From a virus, in the IMG/VR virus record IMGVR_UViG_3300044691_000170, positions 1 through 35,893 of that record: a stretch of DNA of 35,893 nt, one strand, 5' to 3'. Both the position numbers and the translations under genes were made by a program. The notes beneath the pieces were generated by a model. It saw nothing but the letters and a program-made list of their open reading frames with translations, was not told the origin of the DNA and did no database searches. Below are positions 1 through 5,702 of this stretch, piece after piece. Each line of letters starts with the position of its first letter. The first letter of the stretch is position 1.

Positions 1-1
1 C

Positions 2-370
2 CATTGGCTTGATGCCCAGTGGTGGTACCCGGAAGCAGATTTCCTGCAACTGGGAGAATCATACGACGCCCAGGGTATTGCCTATAACGCCATCGCCGCC
101 GAGCTGGCCGAGACCAAGCGCGCGCTCGCTGTTGTGCAAGACACGTCCATAGCGCACGCAGGCAAGCAGAGCGACCTAATCGAACGCACCTTGAAGGAAG
201 GCTACGACATTCAGGCCCGCCAGCGGGATCGTATCCGCGAACTGGAGGCGGCGCTGCGGTATTGGATGCCAGAACTCAATGAGATCGACGTGGCTGCCGA
301 GGAATTAGAACGTTGGCAGCATGACCGAGCGCTATTGGCTACTGCGGAAACGGGAGATGTCAAACCATGA
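2..370 (+). CDS. Partial hypothetical protein, 5' end cut by window
   Basis: The frame is open from base 2 to a TGA at 368-370, so the gene begins before the window. The visible part is about 122 residues. It starts in a Trp/Tyr-rich stretch (HWLDAQWWYPEADF), followed by a long charged helical region rich in Glu, Arg and Leu that looks like a coiled coil (around residues 35-115). An internal ATG at 134 also exists, but the upstream codons continue the same protein-like composition, so I read through it. The stop overlaps the next start (ATGA), as in the rest of this operon. I do not recognise a family; a small left-arm accessory protein of a temperate phage is the best description. Confidence 0.7.
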   Translation, partial: HWLDAQWWYPEADFLQLGESYDAQGIAYNAIAAELAETKRALAVVQDTSIAHAGKQSDLIERTLKEGYDIQARQRDRIRELEAALRYWMPELNEIDVAAEELERWQHDRALLATAETGDVKP

Positions 371-699
371 GAATTGAGTCCGTCACCGTGGAGGCGTTTA
401 CGATTTACGAAGCCCCTGCGTTGGACCCCGTCATGGTGGTCATACAGGACTACCACGTCGGCAGCGGTCGCCTGTTGGTCGAGTGCTTTGGTAGCGCATG
501 GTCGACCTATTGGGGCGCCATGGGCGACAACGGGGTCCGTGGATTCGTATGCAGTTGCAGTGCCGACTACGTCACCAATCGTCTGTGGCCCTCCGGGCAG
601 AGACGAATCAAGAAAGACTATGCGTACCTGACTCGGATCGTCGAAGCGGTTCAGACAGCACTGCGCTCTGCTAGTGACCGGGGAGCCGAGCATGGATGA
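367..699 (+). CDS. Conserved phage hypothetical protein, 110 aa
   Basis: The protein has an N-terminal beta-rich stretch (RIESVTVEAFTIYE), then DPVMVVIQDYHVGSGRLLVECFG. The block WSTYWGAMGDNGVRGFV around residues 45-62 follows, and then a Cys-containing segment (CSCSADYVTNRLW). This order resembles a hypothetical family often seen in lambdoid left arms, where a Gly/Trp block precedes FV..C.A.Y..NKL. No function is known to me. The start is fixed by the ATGA overlap with the upstream gene. Confidence 0.8.
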   Translation: MRIESVTVEAFTIYEAPALDPVMVVIQDYHVGSGRLLVECFGSAWSTYWGAMGDNGVRGFVCSCSADYVTNRLWPSGQRRIKKDYAYLTRIVEAVQTALRSASDRGAEHG

Positions 700-889
700 C
701 GTTGTATACGAGCGTACGAAGGAGCAGCGGGATTTCTGGAAAGAGCGAGCTGATTTGCTTGAGGGACAGATACAAAGGATTCGCGCGCTACCAACTTACA
801 GTGTCTCTCAAAGTATCTGCATTGACCCATACGCTGAAAAGCTATTCAAGGCAGATCAGGTCTACAAAATCATCGGCTCGCAGTCCTGA
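692..889 (+). CDS. Small hypothetical protein, 65 aa, helical
   Basis: I chose the ATG at 692 because GGGGAGC lies just upstream (679-685) and the start overlaps the previous stop by 8 bases. An in-frame ATG at 674 lacks such a site. The first 40 residues (YERTKEQRDFWKERADLLEGQ and on) are strongly amphipathic and charged, consistent with a coiled coil. The C-terminal part is more mixed and ends IIGSQS. There is no recognisable enzyme motif and the family is unknown. Confidence 0.7.
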   Translation: MDDVVYERTKEQRDFWKERADLLEGQIQRIRALPTYSVSQSICIDPYAEKLFKADQVYKIIGSQS

Positions 890-902
890 CCGGGGGAACG
901 AA

Positions 903-1094
903 GTGAGCCTACTCGTAATCGAGGTGCCTGACGGACCAACTTGCGATACATGCGGCGTCCCGATTACAACCGGCTTCCTCGCCTTCATCTGCCCGATGCG
1001 CGAGCGCTGCGAGTTCTTCCCGGATGACGCCGACGGACAGCGGATTATTCGCGAGGTCTGGGCATCCGAACAGAGTGAGGGAACTGTCAAATGA
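903..1094 (+). CDS. Small Cys-rich protein, GTG start, 63 aa
   Basis: The GTG at 903 is preceded by GGGGGA at 891-896, a strong ribosome-binding site at ideal spacing. The protein carries CDTCG early (residues 14-18) and CPMRERC later (residues 32-38), a pair of CxxC/CxnC motifs that could bind one zinc. A negatively charged tail follows. The stop overlaps the next ATG (ATGA). It is one of several tiny zinc-ribbon-like proteins in this operon. The function is unknown. Confidence 0.7.
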   Translation: MSLLVIEVPDGPTCDTCGVPITTGFLAFICPMRERCEFFPDDADGQRIIREVWASEQSEGTVK

Positions 1095-1279
1095 ATAAGC
1101 CGCGAATGATCCAAATCCGAGACCCCGAATTATCTGACATGGGCCATCCGATGAGCGGTGATCTCGGCACGCCAGTCCTTTGGCTGAATACGCGAGATTC
1201 CACCTATTGGGCTGATGCCGATGAGCTGCGACTATGGCGTTCCGCTCGTACTTCAGGAGCCGACCGTGGCAGCAAGTAA
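1091..1279 (+). CDS. Small hypothetical protein, 62 aa
   Basis: This gene is coupled to the upstream gene through ATGA. The sequence has two Trp residues and a DELRLWRSAR helix near the C-terminus. No Cys pairs or membrane segment are visible and I do not recognise it. It overlaps the following GTG-started gene by 14 bases. Confidence 0.65.
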   Translation: MNKPRMIQIRDPELSDMGHPMSGDLGTPVLWLNTRDSTYWADADELRLWRSARTSGADRGSK

Positions 1280-1553
1280 GGCCGATATCAGCGAATGGTT
1301 TGACCGCGGTGTGAAGGAAGGCGCAACGCATTTGATCGTGGTCTGCGATACCTACGACCATGACGACTATCCCTCGTGGGTTCACCCAGGTCAGGACTTC
1401 TGGGCCACCTACGAGAGCTACGACGGCAAGAATATGCAGCGCGTCATGGAGGTCTACGACCTCAAGCACGACAAACAAGCGCAGATGAGCGAACGCCGGG
1501 CGCACCGCGTACCCAACCGCACAGCCCCTACATCCACAGCGGAGCCGAAATGA
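1266..1553 (+). CDS. Hypothetical protein, GTG start, 95 aa
   Basis: The start is the GTG at 1266, with AGGAG at 1255-1259 in the preceding coding sequence. The first 70 residues look like a compact alpha/beta domain: FDRGVKEGATHLIVVCDTYDHDDYP followed by W.HPGQDFWATYESYDGKNMQRVMEVYDL. This resembles small phage proteins of unknown function predicted to form one sheet with helices. The C-terminal 25 residues are low-complexity (Arg, Pro, Thr). The stop overlaps the next ATG. Confidence 0.75.
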   Translation: MAASKADISEWFDRGVKEGATHLIVVCDTYDHDDYPSWVHPGQDFWATYESYDGKNMQRVMEVYDLKHDKQAQMSERRAHRVPNRTAPTSTAEPK

Positions 1554-1750
1554 GTTACAAATTCTGCTGCGATGAGTTTGAGGACGCCACGCTCGGAGAT
1601 CCAGAAAGCGACGCCGATAAGCCGGTTTACGCCTATCAAAACCGGTGGCGTTTCGTTGCCGATTGCTACGCGCTGAAGTATTGCCCGTTCTGCGGTGTCG
1701 AATTGAGAGCGCCGCCTTCTGCCTCTAATCCATTACCGGAGTCCAAATGA
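1550..1750 (+). CDS. Small zinc-ribbon-like protein, 66 aa
   Basis: The N-terminus reads MSYKFCCDEF and the C-terminal half carries ALKYCPFCGVEL (residues 42-53), the knuckle typical of phage zinc-ribbon proteins. An acidic linker with an aromatic core (YAYQNRWRF) lies between. The two Cys pairs could bind one Zn. It is ATGA-coupled on both sides. This could be a small nucleic-acid or protein-binding accessory factor, but the sequence gives no specific role. Confidence 0.75.
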   Translation: MSYKFCCDEFEDATLGDPESDADKPVYAYQNRWRFVADCYALKYCPFCGVELRAPPSASNPLPESK

Positions 1751-1944
1751 GCGTGCGCGAAATGATGGTTTTGATCGAGCGCGAAGTTAAGCCGCTCATG
1801 GCCGACCGTGACGAAGCAATCACGTTGCTGCGGTCGATCCCGGCGAACTGGTCGGAGCATCGCAAATCCTGCATCTGTGACCATTGCGAACGGACCCGGG
1901 CTTTGCTGGACAGATTCCCTGCCGACACAGGAGGTGGCAAATGA
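1747..1944 (+). CDS. Small hypothetical protein with CxCxxC motif, 65 aa
   Basis: A helical N-terminal half (REMMVLIEREVKPLMADRDEA) leads into HRKSCICDHCERTRALLD, with three closely spaced Cys and a His that could bind a metal. It ends DTGGGK. The start and stop both use ATGA overlaps. The family is unknown. Confidence 0.7.
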   Translation: MSVREMMVLIEREVKPLMADRDEAITLLRSIPANWSEHRKSCICDHCERTRALLDRFPADTGGGK

Positions 1945-2198
1945 GCATCGAAAAGAACTTAGCCGTTCACGCAAAGCAGCCCGGGGCACGGTCGCCCACC
2001 GGAGCGGAGCGTCAGTTCATAGAGGATTTGCGCAAGGCCGCGTTGTGCGGCGTCGGTTACGGTTGGATGCAGCAAGTGATCGAGTGGGAATGGCAAGCCC
2101 ATGGCCCTGGTGCGTGGGGCCCGTATTACTTCGGCAATCGGATCAGTGAATTGGAAAAGCTGGTGGCCTCTCAAGCCGATGGAGGGGGTGTCAAATGA
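1941..2198 (+). CDS. Hypothetical protein, 85 aa
   Basis: ATGA-coupled to its neighbours. The central part has FIEDLRKAALCGVGYGWMQQVIEWEW followed by a Gly/Pro/Tyr turn and NRISELEKLV. It looks like a small soluble alpha-helical protein. An in-frame ATG 57 bases earlier is ignored because the overlap start matches the operon pattern. No function can be assigned. Confidence 0.7.
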   Translation: MSIEKNLAVHAKQPGARSPTGAERQFIEDLRKAALCGVGYGWMQQVIEWEWQAHGPGAWGPYYFGNRISELEKLVASQADGGGVK

Positions 2199-2383
2199 AC
2201 TGCCTGCCGCCGTGCCCGCTCCATATCTGCGCTGCCATGACGCCGGCAGGCTTGTGCGCAATTGCGAACAAATCCTCGCCAGAGCATCAAGCCGTGATGA
2301 AGTGGGCGCGCGAGACTGTCAGCAAGGTCGTTATCCCGCCTGCATCCACGGACAGCGGAGGAACAGAGCATGGCAAGGTTTAG
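2195..2383 (+). CDS. Small Cys-containing protein, 62 aa
   Basis: The N-terminus MNCLPPCPLHICAAM has Cys-x3-Cys-x4-Cys, and a further Cys lies at residue 21. The rest includes a helix (EHQAVMKWARETVSKVV) and a polar tail. The start is an ATGA overlap and the stop overlaps the next gene by 14 bases. It resembles no family I know. Confidence 0.6.
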   Translation: MNCLPPCPLHICAAMTPAGLCAIANKSSPEHQAVMKWARETVSKVVIPPASTDSGGTEHGKV

Positions 2384-2708
2384 GGTTGCCGTGCATCGTC
2401 GGCTGTTTGGCCCGAACGAGCGGCCGCGCAATCCGTTCCACGCTGGTCTACCGAGGGATGGCGTCACGCACGAGATGGCAGTGCGCACGTGGGTATTCGA
2501 GGCGCGCAACGAGCAGCACGTCAAGAGTCTGCTGGAAGAAGCCCAAGCAGTCGGCCACACCAACGTGCATGGCTACACGCTCCGCAGCATCGAACAAGTC
2601 CCTGACTGTTGTCGGACGCCGTGCCCTGAACAGATATGCCGCGCCATGTCCGCCGAGGGGATGTGCTTTCAATCCATGATGCCGCAGGTGAATCATGAAG
2701 CAAGGTGA
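2370..2708 (+). CDS. Hypothetical protein with Cys-rich tail, 112 aa
   Basis: The start ATG at 2370 is preceded by GGAGGA at 2357-2362. Residues 35-70 contain TWVFEARNEQHVKSLLEEA, which may be a strand-helix unit. The C-terminal third has four Cys (PDCCRTPCPEQICRAM), a Cys-rich pattern also seen at the start of the upstream 62-aa protein. The repeated CPEQICRAM / CPLHICAAM-like pattern suggests the two genes may be related by partial duplication. The function is unknown. Confidence 0.7.
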   Translation: MARFRVAVHRRLFGPNERPRNPFHAGLPRDGVTHEMAVRTWVFEARNEQHVKSLLEEAQAVGHTNVHGYTLRSIEQVPDCCRTPCPEQICRAMSAEGMCFQSMMPQVNHEAR

Positions 2709-2877
2709 AATCGATCCGTCGATCACGGTCAAATGCCCGCGCTGCGGAAACGACCAATGGTGTTATGTGAACGCTTCTCAGTGGATGTGCGCGACCACCT
2801 ATCCGGGCGGCGATCACGCTGTATGCGGCTGGACCTACCCTTTTTCGACGTCGCCTGATGCCGGGGCCAAGCCATGA
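2695..2877 (+). CDS. Small zinc-ribbon protein, 60 aa
   Basis: It contains VKCPRCGNDQWCYVN at residues 12-26 and then QWMCATT...CGWTYPF, an arrangement of CxxCG plus two later Cys that fits a single-zinc ribbon like those in small phage nucleic-acid-binding proteins. The start overlaps the previous gene by 14 bases. It ends one base before a convergent minus-strand gene. A binding role is inferred from the motif only. Confidence 0.75.
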   Translation: MKQGEIDPSITVKCPRCGNDQWCYVNASQWMCATTYPGGDHAVCGWTYPFSTSPDAGAKP

Positions 2878-2878
2878 C

Positions 2879-3055
2879 TCACGGCTCCAGAGACTTCGCC
2901 TTGAGGTCCCACCGTTCCGCCTTCTCGGCGGCAGCCATGCCCTGCTCGTCCTTACCTTTCGCGAATAGGTCGATGGCGCGCCGAGCCCACTCATCGCGCT
3001 TCATGCGGTACTCGACGTATTTCTCGAAGCGCTCGATGAGGTCGATTTTGCGCAT
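2879..3055 (-). CDS. Lone reverse-strand small helical protein, 58 aa
   Basis: Reading the minus strand from 3055 to 2879 gives a protein of 58 residues starting MRKIDLIERFEKYVEYRMK and ending LKAKSLEP. It is highly charged and amphipathic (Lys/Arg/Glu with regular Leu/Ile/Phe/Trp), and its third codon positions are mostly G or C. The overlapping + frame at 2874-3089 is Ser/Arg-rich and looks like an antisense shadow. The start codon follows a perfect TATAAT by 5 bases and has no Shine-Dalgarno, so the mRNA may be leaderless. It is the only minus gene inside this + operon, which suggests an independently expressed moron. The function is unknown. Confidence 0.7.
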   Translation of the reverse strand: MRKIDLIERFEKYVEYRMKRDEWARRAIDLFAKGKDEQGMAAAEKAERWDLKAKSLEP

Positions 3056-3060
3056 GGCTG

Positions 3061-3089
3061 ATTATAGTGGGGTGGACCATGGGCGATAA
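3061..3089 (-). promoter_or_regulatory. Promoter for the reverse-strand small gene
   Basis: On the minus strand, TATAAT (3066-3061) is an exact -10 box. A 17-base spacer separates it from TTATCG (3089-3084), a weak -35 with three of six consensus bases. Transcription would begin at about the ATG at 3055, giving a leaderless message. The box sits in the 23-base gap between this gene and the divergent + gene at 3079. Confidence 0.5.
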
Positions 3090-3228
3090 CCGCGCCTCGA
3101 GCCAGATCCTGGTTTGCAAAAAGTGCGGCCAGCGCTTTCAGGCGATTACCGGGCAGGTGGGGCGGCGCTGTCTGTGTGGCGGGGTGTTGGAACCGGTGAA
3201 GCCGAAGGAGCCGCCGGCCCATGACTGA
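3079..3228 (+). CDS. Small zinc-ribbon protein, 49 aa
   Basis: ATG at 3079 with a G-rich site (GGGGTGG, 3067-3073) upstream. The protein reads VCKKCGQRFQAITG (residues 12-25) and then RRCLCGGVLEPVK, a classic CxxCG...CxCG zinc ribbon. It overlaps the next ATG by 8 bases. It lies directly upstream of the excisionase-like gene. A DNA-binding or regulatory role is possible but is inference. Confidence 0.75.
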   Translation: MGDNRASSQILVCKKCGQRFQAITGQVGRRCLCGGVLEPVKPKEPPAHD

Positions 3229-3595
3229 CCTCGCTGGCAAGGACTATTTCACGGTCCCGGAAGCCGCTGAATATGCCGGTATTTCGGTGAGTCATTGGCG
3301 CGCCCGGATCCAGCGCGAGTTCCCGCCCGGGGAGTTTTACGGCAAACTGCTCTACCGACGGTCCGACGTACAACGATTTATCGAAAGAAAGGTCCGATGG
3401 CCACAGTCTCCCCGCGAGGAAAGAGCTGGTACCTTAATTGGTCAGAGGCCGGTGTACAGCACCGACTATCGCTGGGACGGATCACCGCCGGCGAAGCCGA
3501 GACGCGCCGGAAGGCCAAAGAGTACGAACTCGCCAGCGGACACAAGATCTTCTATGCGTCCGCCCTCTTTGACGATCATCTCCGACGATACTTGA
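3221..3595 (+). CDS. Excisionase-like HTH protein upstream of integrase
   Basis: Residues 8-60 form a MerR/excisionase-type winged helix: YFTVPEAAEYAGISVSHWR, then KLLYRRSDVQRFIERK. This is the usual form of phage proteins that bind attP and direct integrase towards excision. The position just before int supports that. The frame stays open for 199 bases inside int and adds a Pro/Arg/Ser-rich tail of about 65 residues that looks like an out-of-frame reading of int. The functional domain probably ends near residue 62. Control of early genes is an alternative role. Confidence 0.7.
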   Translation: MTDLAGKDYFTVPEAAEYAGISVSHWRARIQREFPPGEFYGKLLYRRSDVQRFIERKVRWPQSPREERAGTLIGQRPVYSTDYRWDGSPPAKPRRAGRPKSTNSPADTRSSMRPPSLTIISDDT

Positions 3596-4410
3596 GCTGG
3601 CACGCGGTGCAATACCGTGACAGTCACTTTCGGGTCAAACAGATCGGCGAGAAGTTCTTGGGGGACTTTTCAGGCAAGGCGCTGTCCCAAATCACCGCCG
3701 GCGACGTTGAGCGCTGGAAGTCAGCACGAATGACGAGGATCGGGGTCAATCGGCTGGGCAGGGAAGCGGTGATGAGTTCGGAGACCGCCGCCAAGGAACT
3801 GCGCACCTTGAAGGCGATCTTGAACAAGGCGGTCGAATGGGGCGAGATAGAGCGCTCCCCGGCCAAGTCGGTGAAGGCGCCGAAGAACCTACGCAGCGCC
3901 CCGATCCACTGGTATACGAAGGCCAATCTCGCCAAGCTCTATCGGGGATCCCAATACGCCGCGATGTGGCGGCTCCTGGCGAATACCGGCCTACGCCGCG
4001 GCGAGGCGCAGCAGCTGCGGTGGGTCGACGTCAAAAAGGACCATCTGCACATCCTCTCGACCGCGGACGAACGAACGAAGTCGGGCAAGTGGCGCCAGGT
4101 ACCGCTATCAGATTCCGCACTCGCGGCGCTCAAGGTGCTGAAACGCCAGACCGGCAAGCTCATCTATGTCCTGCCGCGCATGACCGCGCCCAGCCTGTCG
4201 AGGGCATTCAGAATCGACGTACGAGCCCGTGGGCTGGCGGGCAGTCTGCACAGCCTGAGACACACTTATGGCGCGCATCTCGTCATGGCGGGCGTCCCCT
4301 TGCGCACGCTGCAGGTACTGATGGGTCACGCGAGTTTCACGACCACCGAACGGTATGCGCATGTGGGCGGCGATCACCTGCAAGATCAGGCGCGCTTGGT
4401 CAATTTATAG
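3397..4410 (+). CDS. int: Tyrosine-family site-specific integrase
   Basis: 337 residues. The ATG at 3397 follows an AAAGG site; a longer open frame upstream (from 3295) runs through the HTH gene and is not used. N-terminal residues 5-45 form the arm-binding strand domain (SWYLNWSEAGVQHRLSLG), and residues 55-160 the core-binding helices. The catalytic set is complete: R200 in TGLRRGE, K228 in the TKSGKWRQVPL hairpin, H285-x-x-R288 in LHSLRHT, H311 in LMGHAS and the nucleophile Y320 in TTERYAHV. It cuts and rejoins attP with a host attB, here probably a tRNA gene. The stop codon overlaps the first TAGCACA arm repeat of attP, so gene and substrate are physically joined. Confidence 0.95.
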   Translation: MATVSPRGKSWYLNWSEAGVQHRLSLGRITAGEAETRRKAKEYELASGHKIFYASALFDDHLRRYLSWHAVQYRDSHFRVKQIGEKFLGDFSGKALSQITAGDVERWKSARMTRIGVNRLGREAVMSSETAAKELRTLKAILNKAVEWGEIERSPAKSVKAPKNLRSAPIHWYTKANLAKLYRGSQYAAMWRLLANTGLRRGEAQQLRWVDVKKDHLHILSTADERTKSGKWRQVPLSDSALAALKVLKRQTGKLIYVLPRMTAPSLSRAFRIDVRARGLAGSLHSLRHTYGAHLVMAGVPLRTLQVLMGHASFTTTERYAHVGGDHLQDQARLVNL

Positions 4411-4610
4411 CACAGGAAATAGCACACATGCCCGCTAACCCATTGTTCCACATGGAACATCGCCAGCCCTCTCAAGGCAAGTACACGAGTTCGAATCTCG
4501 TAGGGAGCGCCATCTAATCAATGGGTTACATGTACCGCGCGCACCACAGGTTTCCAAGAAATGCCATGTTGTGCTATGGATTTAGCACAGCAGCACAAAT
4601 CATGGAAACC
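4408..4610. other. attP: Phage attachment site attP with arm-type repeats
   Basis: The core holds a tRNA 3' half on the + strand: T stem ACGAG (4485-4489), loop TTCGAAT (4490-4496), CTCGT (4497-4501), acceptor strand AGGGAGC, discriminator G and CCA (4510-4512). Upstream, GCC-CTCTCAA-GGC (4466-4478) resembles a tRNA-Glu anticodon loop with anticodon CTC. Perfect TAGCACA heptamers lie at 4408-4414, 4420-4426 and 4583-4589, with an inverted copy at 4570-4576 and a one-mismatch copy at 4591-4597. GGTTTCCA (4549-4556) is mirrored at 4603-4610. Direct and inverted repeats on both sides of a tRNA-derived core are typical of tyrosine-integrase attP sites. The intact 3' end would restore the host tRNA after integration. 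Confidence 0.8.
4444..4459. promoter_or_regulatory. parS-like 16-bp palindrome
   Basis: TGTTCCACATGGAACA has 6-bp arms (TGTTCC/GGAACA). It differs by one central transition (CACATG for CACGTG) from the Pseudomonas form of the chromosomal parS site, TGTTCCACGTGGAACA, as I remember it. It lies between the int-side arm repeats and the tRNA core. It could bind ParB, integrase or an excisionase, or be chance; the changed central base would be expected to weaken ParB binding. Confidence 0.4.
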
Positions 4611-4662
4611 CTGACCGCCCGCTCGGGTACCATGCCGCACCGCAGATCAAATGGAGCAGGGA

Positions 4663-4821
4663 ATGAGCGATCAGCCATTTATGGATTGGTGTTTGGCGTT
4701 GGAGGCGCGCGTGAGGGAATTGGAAATCGTGGCGCGATGGCTCAAAGAGTGCGGCTCTAAGCACAACATGCCGGATGAGGTGGCTGCGATTCTGCAGACG
4801 GTACCTGCTATTCCCCCTTGA
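4663..4821 (+). CDS. Small hypothetical protein beyond attP, 52 aa
   Basis: ATG at 4663 has GGAGCAGGGA directly upstream; an in-frame ATG at 4651 has no such site. The product starts MSDQPFMDWCLALEARV and continues as a charged helix (RELEIVARWLKECGSKH) with a Pro-rich end. It is on the + strand, past the attachment core, and its last 14 bases overlap the end of the late operon tail to tail. In an integrated prophage it would lie close to the att junction opposite integrase, a common place for lysogen-expressed cargo. The family is unknown. Confidence 0.65.
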   Translation: MSDQPFMDWCLALEARVRELEIVARWLKECGSKHNMPDEVAAILQTVPAIPP

Positions 4822-5008
4822 ACCGCCCTGTCAGCTTATTCCACGCCCGGTGGACCCCGGTGCGCGTCAATGACTCGGCATCGATCCCGACGTCTGACAG
4901 GGGACCTTCCTTGACCTCCATACCCGGCTCATCCTTCACCCGCGGCTTGACCTCAACCGGCTGATACGGCGGGATGGCCGGCAGCGGCTTGCGGCGGAAC
5001 CACCTCAT
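4808..5008 (-). CDS. Last late-operon gene, small Pro/Lys-rich protein, 66 aa
   Basis: The start (5008) overlaps the upstream stop as ATGA. The N-terminus is basic and aromatic (MRWFRRKPLPAIPPYQPVEV), then polar with several Pro, then a short helix (GVHRAWNKLTGRF). No membrane segment or lipobox is visible, so it is not an obvious Rz or Rz1 spanin. It follows the holin-like gene and could act in lysis or packaging; that is only from position. Confidence 0.7.
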   Translation of the reverse strand: MRWFRRKPLPAIPPYQPVEVKPRVKDEPGMEVKEGPLSDVGIDAESLTRTGVHRAWNKLTGRFKGE

Positions 5009-5529
5009 TTGCCTTTCGCAAGCGTTGAAATGGTCGAGTCCTTGTTCTGCGAACCTGCCGAGCTGCCAAAGTAATACCCCAGGATCAGCCCCAGGGCCAT
5101 GTCCATCGTGCCCATGGTGCGGAGCACGATGTCGCGCATGTCTTTGTCGATGACGTGGGTCATGATGAAGGCTTGAATGGTGAACCAGCCGATGACGAAT
5201 AGGAACGCGAGGAGCCGCGGCGTCCAGTCCTTGACGGCCATCTCCCGGCCTCGAGCATTGGCGGTGTCATCGAAAGCAAGCTTTTCCTCCTCGATGCCCA
5301 ACTGCTTCATCTGGACCGTAAAATCGTTCTCGGCCTTCTTGAGCGCGAGTAGCTGATCCGGGGTAGCCGTCAGGAGTGCAGCTTCCATGCCCTTGGGATC
5401 GTCCGGAGACTTCCCCAGCACGGCGCTGATCGCGGTGGCCGCCAGTGGGCCAAAGGGGCCGCCGGCGGCCACCGCGAGCGTGGGCGCGACCGTACGCAGT
5501 ACTTGGAGAGCTTTTTCGCCGAATGTCAT
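5005..5529 (-). CDS. Holin-like membrane protein (3-TM GTA-type)
   Basis: 174 residues. A hydrophobic Gly/Ala/Pro stretch spans about residues 14-38, a charged middle part (GIEEEKLAFDDTANARGRE) precedes DWTPR, and two clear membrane segments lie at about 106-124 (LLAFLFVIGWFTIQAFIM) and 139-157. This order, with charged helix, DW.PR, then two TM segments, matches the three-TM holin family found in gene-transfer agents and many tailed phages. It is expected to permeabilise the inner membrane and release the signal-less endolysin encoded a few genes upstream. Both ends are ATGA overlaps. Confidence 0.7.
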   Translation of the reverse strand: MTFGEKALQVLRTVAPTLAVAAGGPFGPLAATAISAVLGKSPDDPKGMEAALLTATPDQLLALKKAENDFTVQMKQLGIEEEKLAFDDTANARGREMAVKDWTPRLLAFLFVIGWFTIQAFIMTHVIDKDMRDIVLRTMGTMDMALGLILGYYFGSSAGSQNKDSTISTLAKGK

Positions 5530-5702
5530 TTGAGCACCGCCACTTTGAGTTCCTGCAACGTTTTATGCACATCCTCGACCGCAATCTGGAGAAAATATCC
5601 AGCCGAGTCCCCATGCGTGCGCATGCCCTTCACTTCGAGAAGGAGGCCGGTCAAGGTCTGTTCGAGTTTCTCCAGCACGTCCCGTAGGCTCGTTTCCGTC
5701 AT
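5526..5702 (-). CDS. Small helical protein in lysis cluster, 58 aa
   Basis: Start at 5702 through ATGA overlap with the upstream gene; a longer frame to 5792 lies inside that gene and is ignored. The sequence (MTETSLRDVLEKLEQTLTGL... to the C-terminal DVHKTLQELKVAVLK) is entirely amphipathic helix, probably a coiled coil, with no membrane span. Its role may be structural or as a holin partner; the sequence does not say. Confidence 0.7.
   Translation of the reverse strand: MTETSLRDVLEKLEQTLTGLLLEVKGMRTHGDSAGYFLQIAVEDVHKTLQELKVAVLK

Noticed and set aside
2874-3089. + strand frame with ATGA start after the zinc-ribbon gene
   Set aside because: Ser/Arg/Met-rich composition typical of an antisense shadow; the minus frame over the same bases is protein-like with G/C-rich third positions.
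4464-4512. A functional tRNA gene
   Set aside because: Only the 3' half is present; there is no D arm or 5' acceptor strand and the anticodon stem pairs only three bases. It is the att core, not a gene.
4521-4760. + strand 79-residue frame over attP
   Set aside because: Covers the arm repeats, lacks a ribosome site, and the frame at 4663-4821 is the protein-like one.
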